A stretch of 42,385 bases of DNA from Ignavibacteriaceae bacterium (lineage in GTDB: Bacteria; Bacteroidota; Ignavibacteria; Ignavibacteriales; Ignavibacteriaceae). The position numbers were made by a program, and so were the translations under genes. This document shows positions 35,201-42,385 of this stretch, one piece after another. The notes under the pieces were generated by a model that was not told the origin of the DNA, did no database searches, and saw nothing but the letters and a program-made list of their open reading frames with translations. Positions within the stretch are counted from its first letter, which is position 1. The number at the start of each line of letters is the position of its first letter. The stretch covers positions 1-42,385 of the forward strand of contig JACSRR010000163.1 of the NCBI GenBank assembly GCA_014879635.1, in the 5' to 3' direction.

Positions 35201-38200
35201 GTTTCCGAACTCTATATCGGTAAGTCCGTTTGCAGTAATCGGTCCCCAAGTATAATCTCCGTTAAAGGAAACCTGTAACCCCGGTGAAATCGTATTACCC
35301 GATCTGCTTCCAAATCTTATATACTTCTCAGTGCTGTTTCTGAAATAAAAACTTGAAACAATTTCTAAATTTGAGTTAAGGTAATCATCTAAATCAATGT
35401 TTAATGCTATATATTCAGGATCAAATTTACCCACCCACAAATTAAATTCTGTTTGGTCATTGCCTCCTAAACCGGGTTCTTCATTAAGTATTACAACTCT
35501 TGCCCCGCCGGATATTGTTCCGTCTGTACCAACCTTCAAGTTAAACATTTGCCTACCGGTATCTGCCGGTTGAGGTAGTTTTACAAATCCGTGTACATCA
35601 AAAAAGTAAACATTGTTTTCAGATGTTACCGCAAGTTTTGAAAGTGCAATCCTGTCTTGTACTACATAAGTCTCTTGAGTTAATAGATTAGCGCCCGACA
35701 TACTAATGCTACCGTCAGTTCCAACTTTAAATCCATAAAATTGGCTCGTTTTATCCATAAATGTAATTTCGCCGCTCATTGACATATAAAAAACATCGTT
35801 ATTGTAACTAAACGAGATAGCTTTGTAAGAATCAATGTTTTTGAGACTAAACTCTGCTTTAAATAACTTGAACGACTGTATTGAAGAAGGGAGTGTTATA
35901 TCAACCTCGGGCACAGAAACCGAGTTTTTGGAGATTCTTAAACCCGCAAAAGATACTTCAAATTCGGGAGACAGTGTGGGCGCACTTAGAGTACCGCTCA
36001 ATAGTAATTCAAAGTCATCTTGGCTAAAAGTAATAGAAATTGCCGGTTGTTCGCCAATACTTTCAGGTTTGAATCTCGCAATAGCGATAGGAATTTCAGC
36101 TCCGGGTATATGAGAGAAATCGAATGTGAAGTTGAAAATTCCGTTTTGATACAATGCAGTGAAATGTAGATCCGTTGTATCTTGGCCTGATTTAAAGAAC
36201 TTTGATGCAATATCGCCGGAGAGTTTAAAGCTTTTTTCCGCACCAAAGTTGAAACTTAACCCTTGAAGTTTAAACTCGGCAAATGAGCCCATTCTAAAAG
36301 TTTTAATGTAATTTGAATTTTGAATGTAAGTTTGCGAATAATTACCGAGAGTAACAGTGCCTGACAATCCTTCGTTATTTATGATCACAGGATCAACAAC
36401 AACCTCTAAACCGCCTAAAGATTGGGGTAGAGTAATAGAACCTCCCGTAGTTAGTTCATAATTTGAGCCTGAAGCTGCAAAACCTAAACGGGTTAACCTG
36501 AGCAGAATACCCTTAGAACTTAAATCTATAAGCGGGGCATTTGCACCTTCTAATAAAATGGATCCGCTTACAGGTTCAAATGTTGTTGCATTAACTGTTA
36601 AGTCAAATGAAATATTAAAAACGGGGGCTTCCGTATCACCATATTTTAATGCCGGAACAACTAATTGAATCATTTGGCCTTCACGGCTACCGATTCTCAA
36701 ACCGTTCTCTGTGTTTTCGGTCTTTATTAATACATCACCGTTCTCATTTTTTAATACTAAATATGCTCTCTCTAAAGAACCGAGAGGCATTTTTTCCGGA
36801 ATATCAATTGCTGCTAAAATATTATCGAGAACAAATCCCGTAGTATCTATAAACGCTAATCTTTCGGCGCCTCTATAAAAAGACATTCTTCCGTTTGATA
36901 CTCTAAAATCAACGAATGAAATTTCACAGTTATCTTCAAATGAAAGCCTTAGAGCATTATACACCTGATTGTTATAAACAAAAGAAACGGCGCTTTCACC
37001 CGATAGAGCCAACTTATTGTTCGAAATTGTTATCCCTGAAGGCATCGTTAAAAGCATTGAATTATTCTGGGTTAATTCATAATCCCCTCTAACCGCCTTC
37101 CATTTTAACCCGCCGGTTTCAATAGATACCAATAATCCGAATGAACTATTAATCGATACCGACCCCCCTTGATAAGATAAATCTTCTAAGGATAAAAGAA
37201 AATCATCAAAATTAACTTCAATATTAGCCCCTCCGTCAAAACTTAGAGCACTTGAACCTGCAAATTTTAAACCCTCTTTGCTAACAGAAGCTTGATTTAT
37301 GGTAAAGTTAAAAACCGGATTATTTTTGGGAAGTGAAATAGTGAAAGGTTCATTAATACCAATTGCACCGTCAAGTATTCTACCGCTTATAAGATCAAGC
37401 GAAATATTACCGGAACCTGATGCCGTATTATTTTCATCAATTGGAACGGTAAGATTTGCTGCTAAATCTAGCTTTACATATTGAGTATCTTCTAAATTTG
37501 AGAAAAACAAATCTGAAGTAGTTACATTTAGGGTGGCGCTGCCTATTTTGAAGTCACAATCAGGTACAAAACCGGTTATGCTTCCGGATATTTTACCCAA
37601 ACTGTTAATTCTTAACTCATTATTACCTAAAGCTGTTGTACCGTTACTATTTTCACACCTTAGATTTTCGGGAAGAACAAAATTTCCTTTAATTTTTACA
37701 TCGATAATCTGTTCACCGTCATCTCCCTCAGATAAAGAACCTCCTAATCCTTTAATTACATATCCCGCACCGTTAGAACCGAAAGGAATAAAGAAATTAT
37801 CCCCCGAATAAGTAATATCTTCAATGCTGCCGGTTATTCTGCTTCCGTTAAATCCCGCATCAACTACATAAATAGTAATATTCTTTAGTTGTTGAGGTAT
37901 TTTAGGAAGATCCGGAAATTTTAACTCAAAATCAGTTGAGAATGCTAAATCATCTAAACTAATAGAAAACGGATCAAAAATATTTATTGTGAAGTTTGGC
38001 ATGCTGAATCTTAGCGGCAGGAACGAAAATCCTTTTATGTCAAATGCAGGAATGTTGAGATTTGGTATTGATAGCTCGGGTAGCGTTAAACCTAATTTAC
38101 TTATTCTTATATCGCTAAGATTTGGAATAGAAAAATTTAATTCGGGGAAATTGAGATTAATATCCAAATCAATATCAAAATCCCACCCAAATTCAGGTGA

Positions 38201-41200
38201 AAATGATAAACGAGGCAGTCTAAAATCGAGTAAATCTAAGTTAATTTTACCAAATGCAAGTTTTGGAAGAGAATCAGGCAAGTCAACGCTAAAATTAAGA
38301 ATTTCAAATAAACTATTTGTTACTCTAATTGTAGTAGAAGCACCGTAAGATTTTGATTCCGTAAGTTTAAGCCTAATTCCGCCGGTTAAAGCAATGTCAA
38401 AATCAGGAACGCTAAAATTAACCAGATCGGTATTTATAGAGCCTGCAACATTAGTGAGTTCTAAAGCGAGACGGTCAGAATCCTCAATTAAAAATATTTT
38501 GTTATTAGTATTAAAATCAAACTGTGCAGCCAGATAACCGGATTGATCAATCTGAAGTACCAAGTTATCGTTTCCGATTTCTGTTTCAAATAATGTAAGT
38601 ACTCCGCCAAATTTGAGCTTGGTGATACCGTTTTCGTTTTTGTACTCAAACCGTTTTAATTTGTAAGGTATTCCTGCTTTTGTTAAATCAAACAAACTTA
38701 ATTTTTCATCAGGTATTGCTACCTCAATTCTACCTAACTGCAATGAAAAATCAGTTTTATCAACGGTTATGTCAAATTCAATCAGAAAACCGGGATCTGC
38801 GGGGTTATTAAATTTTAACCCGGGGAAAGAGGCAAGAACGGGTACTCCTTCCTTAGTTCTAATTCTAACATTCTCACCCGCCTCTTCAAAATTTACTAAT
38901 AATGAATCATTTTGGTCTCTTAATTGAATAAAGGCTATATCACTTCTCGGCAGGGGTAATTTAGCCGGTAAAACAGTTGTCAACAAATTAATGGCATATA
39001 AAGTAAAGCCTGATTGTGATAATGATGCAACTATAACATCATTTAATAGTAAATCAACCTTACCCGCCGTAATCTCTTTATTGTTCAGCCCAATCTTAAA
39101 GCCGTTCGTAAAATTTGCGGCCAAATCATAGGTTCTACCCTCGTATCTAAGATGGGCACTACCAAAACCTGCAATACCTAAACCATCTTTTGTTATTTCT
39201 AATGTATCGGGCATATTTATCATAACGCCCGTACTCTGAGGTGCAGTATTATTTTTTTCCGTAAAGGTTAACACTGGACTTCCGCTTTCTAATGCGGCAT
39301 TTATTCCGAAGCCGTTATCAAAGATTATTCTACCGCCCTGTATTTCGTTATTTGAATAGTCAAACGCTAATTCGTCAAATGTTACGCCGATATTTGCGCC
39401 TGAGCCTATATTAGCACTACTTCTTCCGTTAATTTTAATACCGCTTTTAGTTATGTTCATTGAGCTCAGATTAAAACTCAATACGGGATTCTCTAAAGGA
39501 TAGCTGAGCGTATAAGGTGTTGAAATATCTCCGGTAAATTCAGTGAGAGAATTGTTTAGAACATCGTAAACAAAAGCTACATCCGCCTCAAGCTCGCCTC
39601 CTGCAATATTGCTTAAGTTTAGCCTTGCTTGACCACCTAGAATAACTTTTTGACCATCGTTTCCGGCACTAAATTGAAGACTTGAATTAACTATATTTAA
39701 TCCGTAATTTCCTACTTTCAAACTGCATGCAGGAACAATATTTTGCACTTCTCCCGAAATATTGCCGTTACCGCTTAGTAAAAGATATGACGACATTAAT
39801 TCTAACTCGGGAACTGCGCCCTCACATCCAAATGCCCCTTCGGGTAACTTCAAGCCTCCTTTTAGCCTTAACTCCGGATTAAATGAAAATCCTCCCGAAC
39901 TAAACGGTGCATCTATTAATCCTGAGAACTCTTTAACATTAAATTTCACCCCTCCCGCTATCGGAATTTCTAATCCTTGAAATGTAACCGGAGGTATTGT
40001 TATACTTAATCCGTTAAAACTCAAATTTGCATTTAAGTTAATATCGGGGTTTATCAGCTCTATCGGGGTACCTACAGGCAAGTTAGGAAGGCTTATCTTT
40101 GCACCAAAATTTAAGTTAAGATTTCCGCCTATTAGATTGTTAACTATATCTGTCAGGGAAATTGAAGATCCGGTTGAATTTCCGTTGAAGAACTCTAATT
40201 TTATTCCTTGAAACTCGAAGAATCTGCTTCCGCCACCTGTACCTGTGCCTAAATTCAATCCGCTAAAAGAAGGAAGGTTAAATCCCGATGAAGTTAGTGT
40301 TAATCCGTCAAATGGTCCAAGAGTAAAACCGCCTAAATCGGGGAAAATATAAGACATATTAAAATCTATACCGAAATCCCACTGACCGTTCTGATAACTG
40401 AGATTGTTAAAATTTAAACCGCTTAGGTCTATTTTCATAAATCCCAAATTTATGTTTGGCGAACTTCCCGTGTTCATTGAAGAGAAATTTTGCACGCTAA
40501 ACATACCGTTCCCAATAGCTGCCGAAAGATTAACCTTATAATTGATAAAATCAGGAAGATTAACTCCAAATTCGGAGTTTATACTCAGGTCAATACTTGA
40601 TGCTCCCGAGAGAGGGCTATAGCTAAAATTACCGGAAACATTTCTAAGTTTAAGAGAAATGTAATCTGTGGCTGAAGGAAAAGGGAAAATATCTACCGGA
40701 ACATTACAGCTTATCAATCCGGAAATATCTCCGTTTGACGAAAGACTCACTCCGTTTATCTCACAAAGCGTGTAATTGTTAAAGACTACTAATTCTCCGT
40801 TGAGTCTTAAAGAAGCGTTAGGATATGAAAGGGTAAACCTTGTTAAGTTCAGCTTTGCAGTTTCATTACCGAAAGAGTAAACGGGAAGAGCGGAAGATCC
40901 TTCAAACTCTAGATTGCCCGTTATTGCTCCCGTTGAGCTTACGGTTAACTCGCCTATAGGATTTATGGGCGTAGATAAGCCCGGTAGCTCTATTCTTCCT
41001 CTAATCGATAATCCGTTAAACGGAGTAAACTCTATGTACTCAGGCTTTAAGTATTCTGATACTATACTCGAGGGAATTATATCCGGTTGAATGTTTGCAT
41101 ATACTCTACCCGCAGTAAAAGTAAAATTTGTGTAGCTTCCTTTTACAAATGTTAGATTTTCAACTGTTACATTTATTATCCTTTGTTGACCGTCTGCTAA

Positions 41201-42148
41201 GCGAAGTTTTAAATCAGTTACCCCGCTCATAATAAAGTTTTCGGTATCTTGCGAAATTTGAAGTAAATCATAACTATCAAACCACGCTGTATTTCTAATT
41301 AAATTTACAGCTAAAAATGGAAGAAGGTTCGGGTTTTGTTCGCCGTAATCATAGATAAAGCTCCACAGCTCGCTACTGCCGTTGTTTGCCGTTAGAGGAT
41401 TTCCCAAATCGTCGGTTACTCTTATTCTCCATGCATACTCTTTTCCTTTTTCTAAGGTAAGAGCATCTTGAGGATATTGATAAAATGTTGTACCCGTTAG
41501 GTTTACTTGATGATGAGGAGGATTTGCCGAAAGTGCCTGGTTAAGAGTTTGCCCCTGCAACCTTTCTACTATTAATAAATTATAATTTGCGTTTATCGTT
41601 GTAGGTAGATTTACGGGTGCCCATTGAAATATCGGGAATTGCTGATTAAATGCCGATGCGTTTGAAGGTGCAAATAATACCGGTGCATCCGGATATATTA
41701 TATTAATCATCCCGCTCGATTCTGTTAAAATTTGATTATTACTTCCTAATACTTTAATAATAACATCAAAAGTACCCTCGGGAAACCGGTTCGTTCTTAA
41801 TACTTGCTGATAGGTAGTATTATCAAAATTAACATCACGCCAATCTATTACTTTAGTGCCCGCATATACATTGCTAGTTGGGCCTGAAGGAAAACTCTCT
41901 ACGCTGCTTCTTGCTCTTACAAGTTCCCTGTTTTGTGAGTCCTTAATTATCAATTGAAGACGGAAATCTACCGCTGCTGTACCTAAGTAGTTAACTGTTA
42001 AAAGAGATGACTCGGGGTTTCTTGTCCACTCAGATAAAAAGGATGTTGGTGAAGGATCTAATACTAAAAATGAATTCCACAAATTCGATTGTGAATATGT
42101 ATTGGATATTATAAATACAAATAAAAAAAGTGTAAAAACTCTTCTCAT
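29276..42148 (-). CDS. Giant secreted beta-rich protein with internal duplication and C-terminal FN3 domains
   Basis: A 4290-residue protein with an intact frame. Residues 1-20 are a signal peptide. Residues ~150-265 hold an FN3-like domain (FPIFQWAPVN, YAWRIRVTDDLG). Residues ~527-1209 and ~1242-1933 are colinear duplicates of a beta-rich module; a degenerate third region runs to ~2500 and the motif 'G-x-I-S-G' recurs throughout. At ~2520-2545, MPPVAIGPGIFLTGIGGGFF loosely recalls DUF6603 proteins. Residues ~2790-3260 are mainly helical (MDALIEEAKNIGDAFNTAAE). Residues ~3270-4290 are FN3-like, with a duplicated two-domain module. No sorting tail, RTX repeat or catalytic motif was seen. First gene of a three-gene operon with a near-ideal promoter. 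Size and architecture suggest a surface fibre, adhesin or extended beta-structure; function is unknown. Confidence 0.85.
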   Translation of the reverse strand: MRRVFTLFLFVFIISNTYSQSNLWNSFLVLDPSPTSFLSEWTRNPESSLLTVNYLGTAAVDFRLQLIIKDSQNRELVRARSSVESFPSGPTSNVYAGTKVIDWRDVNFDNTTYQQVLRTNRFPEGTFDVIIKVLGSNNQILTESSGMINIIYPDAPVLFAPSNASAFNQQFPIFQWAPVNLPTTINANYNLLIVERLQGQTLNQALSANPPHHQVNLTGTTFYQYPQDALTLEKGKEYAWRIRVTDDLGNPLTANNGSSELWSFIYDYGEQNPNLLPFLAVNLIRNTAWFDSYDLLQISQDTENFIMSGVTDLKLRLADGQQRIINVTVENLTFVKGSYTNFTFTAGRVYANIQPDIIPSSIVSEYLKPEYIEFTPFNGLSIRGRIELPGLSTPINPIGELTVSSTGAITGNLEFEGSSALPVYSFGNETAKLNLTRFTLSYPNASLRLNGELVVFNNYTLCEINGVSLSSNGDISGLISCNVPVDIFPFPSATDYISLKLRNVSGNFSYSPLSGASSIDLSINSEFGVNLPDFINYKVNLSAAIGNGMFSVQNFSSMNTGSSPNINLGFMKIDLSGLNFNNLSYQNGQWDFGIDFNMSYIFPDLGGFTLGPFDGLTLTSSGFNLPSFSGLNLGTGTGGGSRFFEFQGIKLEFFNGNSTGSSISLTDIVNNLIGGNLNLNFGAKISLPNLPVGTPIELINPDINLNANLSFNGLSITIPPVTFQGLEIPIAGGVKFNVKEFSGLIDAPFSSGGFSFNPELRLKGGLKLPEGAFGCEGAVPELELMSSYLLLSGNGNISGEVQNIVPACSLKVGNYGLNIVNSSLQFSAGNDGQKVILGGQARLNLSNIAGGELEADVAFVYDVLNNSLTEFTGDISTPYTLSYPLENPVLSFNLSSMNITKSGIKINGRSSANIGSGANIGVTFDELAFDYSNNEIQGGRIIFDNGFGINAALESGSPVLTFTEKNNTAPQSTGVMINMPDTLEITKDGLGIAGFGSAHLRYEGRTYDLAANFTNGFKIGLNNKEITAGKVDLLLNDVIVASLSQSGFTLYAINLLTTVLPAKLPLPRSDIAFIQLRDQNDSLLVNFEEAGENVRIRTKEGVPVLASFPGLKFNNPADPGFLIEFDITVDKTDFSLQLGRIEVAIPDEKLSLFDLTKAGIPYKLKRFEYKNENGITKLKFGGVLTLFETEIGNDNLVLQIDQSGYLAAQFDFNTNNKIFLIEDSDRLALELTNVAGSINTDLVNFSVPDFDIALTGGIRLKLTESKSYGASTTIRVTNSLFEILNFSVDLPDSLPKLAFGKINLDLLDFRLPRLSFSPEFGWDFDIDLDINLNFPELNFSIPNLSDIRISKLGLTLPELSIPNLNIPAFDIKGFSFLPLRFSMPNFTINIFDPFSISLDDLAFSTDFELKFPDLPKIPQQLKNITIYVVDAGFNGSRITGSIEDITYSGDNFFIPFGSNGAGYVIKGLGGSLSEGDDGEQIIDVKIKGNFVLPENLRCENSNGTTALGNNELRINSLGKISGSITGFVPDCDFKIGSATLNVTTSDLFFSNLEDTQYVKLDLAANLTVPIDENNTASGSGNISLDLISGRILDGAIGINEPFTISLPKNNPVFNFTINQASVSKEGLKFAGSSALSFDGGANIEVNFDDFLLSLEDLSYQGGSVSINSSFGLLVSIETGGLKWKAVRGDYELTQNNSMLLTMPSGITISNNKLALSGESAVSFVYNNQVYNALRLSFEDNCEISFVDFRVSNGRMSFYRGAERLAFIDTTGFVLDNILAAIDIPEKMPLGSLERAYLVLKNENGDVLIKTENTENGLRIGSREGQMIQLVVPALKYGDTEAPVFNISFDLTVNATTFEPVSGSILLEGANAPLIDLSSKGILLRLTRLGFAASGSNYELTTGGSITLPQSLGGLEVVVDPVIINNEGLSGTVTLGNYSQTYIQNSNYIKTFRMGSFAEFKLQGLSFNFGAEKSFKLSGDIASKFFKSGQDTTDLHFTALYQNGIFNFTFDFSHIPGAEIPIAIARFKPESIGEQPAISITFSQDDFELLLSGTLSAPTLSPEFEVSFAGLRISKNSVSVPEVDITLPSSIQSFKLFKAEFSLKNIDSYKAISFSYNNDVFYMSMSGEITFMDKTSQFYGFKVGTDGSISMSGANLLTQETYVVQDRIALSKLAVTSENNVYFFDVHGFVKLPQPADTGRQMFNLKVGTDGTISGGARVVILNEEPGLGGNDQTEFNLWVGKFDPEYIALNIDLDDYLNSNLEIVSSFYFRNSTEKYIRFGSRSGNTISPGLQVSFNGDYTWGPITANGLTDIEFGNLKLNITSHNIESLSNGNFKLTVSGAAAANFSKISGSLDFSNLKIHSNGTLENVNGMITGGSLDLQNIISLSVSEFAMSFDETQIMVTGGSNGAIDSTEITVKNFIKFGGTINIQNFGGGGIDEFLLYTKTDNSVSLTIKNANFSLKSGMVRFAVDISYRSEGENFFLLFAGRGKLNRAYDIAVIGKFERDGGTTRAGIFLAALNMPPVAIGPGIFLTGIGGGFFLNPRTEDINLVKANCGLDDETKGSISAPAGSFAVLVYGSFVFGTSDAINAKVLLTLSDQSFNLTGKAVLLNQTQSIYGTFNLTVGFTNAYAEGTLNVILNMKSLITADANLTFYIYDNNTWGIIGNTNFNIISVISGSGEFYVGNLGFYASASMSQGFNVWIVSVESGLELRVWYRPNIDWGAYLEVYINASVLGGIASARGSVKGVLIGSPNFYFYGGASLSITLLFVSWDGDIWLKVAPGGFSAGFGRDRSMDALIEEAKNIGDAFNTAAENARTQMANIPATLGITQETIFAAIDGMYQTITRARAFDPNVANSWRNWLDSMMIIEENNVTWNPNPSVSYFRQSMAWYLESLRAALLNVSNENLRQSIIQAIQTVNEEITNFNATFSNLSASLNSITSNIVLPGETPEINISNPLQSVSFISPQVSYSMQGENTIATVIAGPSFNLNESLVLNNLENINLYQAKTIEYDNLMKANLSGIEEMISNFDNLFSTNSEFLNFGNRFNNIRFSVESLYMMMGMFKYRERQYFINTSLPSLIFNPQVSTAFFYQDIELKNAFNIPMYFGELEITRRALNRWQRIKSLAGEDNSLGTFNSIFSGYTLDQKRESAYSVLKQLYNEIPREALFKVSNDAITKIVGLKNLAQQRLDAFYPNQVLYTKLLDSVFVKRQMMAQNLFEVLDRYVYWKAEQHDTVKNAVPSLTTLTAKRDAVVNDLTLPVISNLSQTNQNLRYINNQNIYWSTSSNNVIEYAIKFNEGISSPSDTGFMSIGLLNSIDVHHFPVSVEENTVVSKFQLRARNKAGFVSYRTLTSNIVTGPVGVFANSDPVSTSAPPDNTPPTTPVVTILNMLERGQGTNFHYVTALTNSITAKWLASDPQSGVTGYEYSIGTAPGSTNIRNWESVGTISNMQIQGLNLEGDNNYFVNVRAKNQDGLFSAVGSSARIFIDRKKPAQPVMTQQQPVTFNTSFSVPAQGRFGNIFQPLPAPEPVVVQGTVSIKFNWTIENDDDITHYEYRVITLPGDSVRTNGWDSTGKSNVVNFTFPVTSNFSSVKIELRSVRYTGVKSDVQTSTYYSLADNSKPGNPTLRYFFGVPQGASGNMPKSNLNLFFLKQAADPESGIDRYQFAITQDFPWNYQAIQWVEHPAFKNIPPNGIVRVPADLIQNLDYGYYYMHVRAVNNAGIAGDIVSSEQFLLVDDTPPVIEEFSIPGALVSVSGNNTVYTIGADQFSIKVRTSDPNSGITSVSLNAGYFSFGDYLFSSSGIDYTATLETGLQNSINYIYDAPLTLTLNTYNGSGIFGHSSKSIIINFDFSKPPTPSGLPAQIDASQSTQGATYGEAPQPLPEIINDDPSLINQINLNWLMTDTTGVIGYEYKLRTFDTNTDLTPGWVFTNGLSANISLTGSYSPDNLIGEIRSIKNTGSKSDILYMREFNINDNTKPSEPVVKWFFNNGSKLFFEKLSSDQESGVKYYQISIGASPGATGNLGWTVHDSFRNIPQDRIVAIPADILTLLDGKYLNIRAINGGNKAGNFISVGPVSAPFIPPVPVAKYYDYAAFRTLKFDTQEYTHSPAIAKYQYNIGRSSYTDTSLTGWVDLNIPPGFPENQEIPFNYDFNNLNIGTNYYVGVRSVSSQGTVSNVYEVKQIDREYFPFTFTLPEPQPIISLTHLGWAMRKYVLNLYSATYLPYDATWWYAIGSGEGNTDILQWTTGQGNIFLDTSTGLQMWPGRRFFIGTYAEFGNYGSPVIWREFTW
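36348..38423 (-). repeat. Second copy of the ~690-residue module in the giant protein
   Basis: Encodes residues ~1242-1933. Colinear landmarks shared with the first copy: a PDF start, WDFDIDL with FPEL and GLTLPEL, LPENLRCEN, SLGKISGSITGFVPDCDFKIG (split here by family gaps), EPFTISLPKNNPVFNF, ANIEVNFDDF, LVLKNENGDVLI, VFNISFDLTVN and GGSITL. Divergence is high, so the duplication is old. Confidence 0.75.
38520..40567 (-). repeat. First copy of the ~690-residue module in the giant protein
   Basis: Encodes residues ~527-1209. Landmarks that align in order with the second copy: PDFINYK, WDFGIDF with FPDL and GFNLPSF, LPEGAFGCEG, GNGNISGEVQ then VPACSLKVG, TPYTLSYPLENPVLSF, ANIGVTFDEL, IQLRDQNDSLLV, GFLIEFDITVD and GGVLTL. 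Confidence 0.75.
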
Positions 42149-42194
42149 GGCTCTCGTAATTTTGTTGCAGCGTGTTAAAAAAAATGTGGGTAGT

Positions 42195-42224
42195 CAAAAA
42201 TAATAATTTTTGCTTCTTTGTCAA
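42195..42224 (-). promoter_or_regulatory. Strong Bacteroidota-type promoter of the giant-protein operon
   Basis: On the minus strand TTGACA (42219-42224) is followed, 19 nt after its TTG, by TATTTTTG (42195-42202), an exact TAnnTTTG. T-rich tracts just upstream (42228-42262) could act as an UP-like element. The predicted leader is about 40 nt to the ATG at 42148. No competing site is visible in the 237-bp upstream region. Confidence 0.7.
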
Positions 42225-42385
42225 GAGGGAGAATACAAAAAAAACAAAAAAAATGCATTTTTTATTAACTTAATCGTTATTAAACAATCAGTTAGAAAAA
42301 ATATTTTAGTTTGACAATGTTGGGTAGAGGGAGAAACCGTGTTACAGAAACTTACCGGCAATAAAATTAAATGAATATTTTATCT

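Noticed and set aside
37989-38348. 119-residue plus-strand reading frame within the giant gene
   Set aside because: Antisense to the repetitive Leu/Pro/Asn-rich coding sequence of the giant; such repeats open frames on the other strand.
29276-42148. Frameshifted fusion or assembly error creating the giant gene
   Set aside because: One continuous frame with consistent composition, a signal peptide at the start, ordered internal repeats and a coupled downstream gene; no sign of a join.
42030-42224. 64-residue minus-strand frame at the right edge
   Set aside because: Overlaps the promoter and the signal-peptide region of the giant gene in another frame; low-complexity AT-rich sequence.

Overview
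The window looks like a chromosomal segment of an AT-rich member of the Bacteroidota/Ignavibacteriota (FCB) group, most likely Ignavibacteria-like. The sequence evidence is: type IX secretion (T9SS) C-terminal sorting domains with the core YPNPFNPST, a PorV/PorQ-family outer-membrane protein, two TonB-dependent receptors with an N-terminal carboxypeptidase-regulatory-like domain, and promoters of the Bacteroidota form TTG-N19/20-TAnnTTTG. Shine-Dalgarno sequences (AAAGGAG, GGAG) are common here, which fits Ignavibacteria better than most Flavobacteria or Bacteroidia. No tRNA, rRNA, CRISPR, transposase or phage gene was seen.

Layout. Positions 1-312 hold no gene, only two small hairpin repeats, a broken heptamer repeat and a terminator. 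Positions 313-9177 (minus) are an envelope locus transcribed from right to left: a TonB-dependent receptor, a large secreted protein with an FN3-like domain and sorting tail, a PorV/PorQ-family protein, an IPT/TIG lipoprotein with propeller-like repeats, and a T9SS-sorted propeller-like protein, the last probably with its own promoter. Positions 9371-12380 (minus) are a compact yidD-pyrE-dipeptidyl peptidase IV operon. Positions 12490-16896 (minus) are a second TonB-dependent receptor followed by a T9SS-sorted beta-helix-like protein, closed by a strong terminator. The upstream region of this pair carries four TTAA(C/T)-type boxes at exactly 11-bp spacing, which resembles a PhoB/PhoP operator. 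Divergent from it is an inositol-monophosphatase-family gene (17090-17884).

Positions 18061-19305 (plus) are a monocistronic outer-membrane beta-barrel gene with its own good promoter, ribosome binding site and terminator. Positions 19373-25538 (plus) are a tightly packed run: truA, an SRPBCC-fold protein, a DUF2231 membrane protein, a small envelope protein, enoyl-CoA hydratase, an unrecognised membrane-anchored protein whose only plausible start is the rare codon ATT, and a TPR protein.

Positions 25553-42148 (minus) are the most unusual part: a three-gene operon with overlapping or abutting genes that encodes a 4290-residue secreted giant protein, a 652-residue multi-FN3 protein and a 589-residue outer-membrane barrel-like protein. 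It is driven by a near-ideal Bacteroidota promoter at 42195-42224. The giant contains a colinear duplication of about 690 residues, a further degenerate beta-rich region, a helical insert of about 470 residues and a C-terminal FN3-type region with its own double-domain duplication. Neither it nor the FN3 protein has a recognisable T9SS sorting tail. I regard this operon as the best candidate for an undescribed surface system; its function cannot be read from the sequence.
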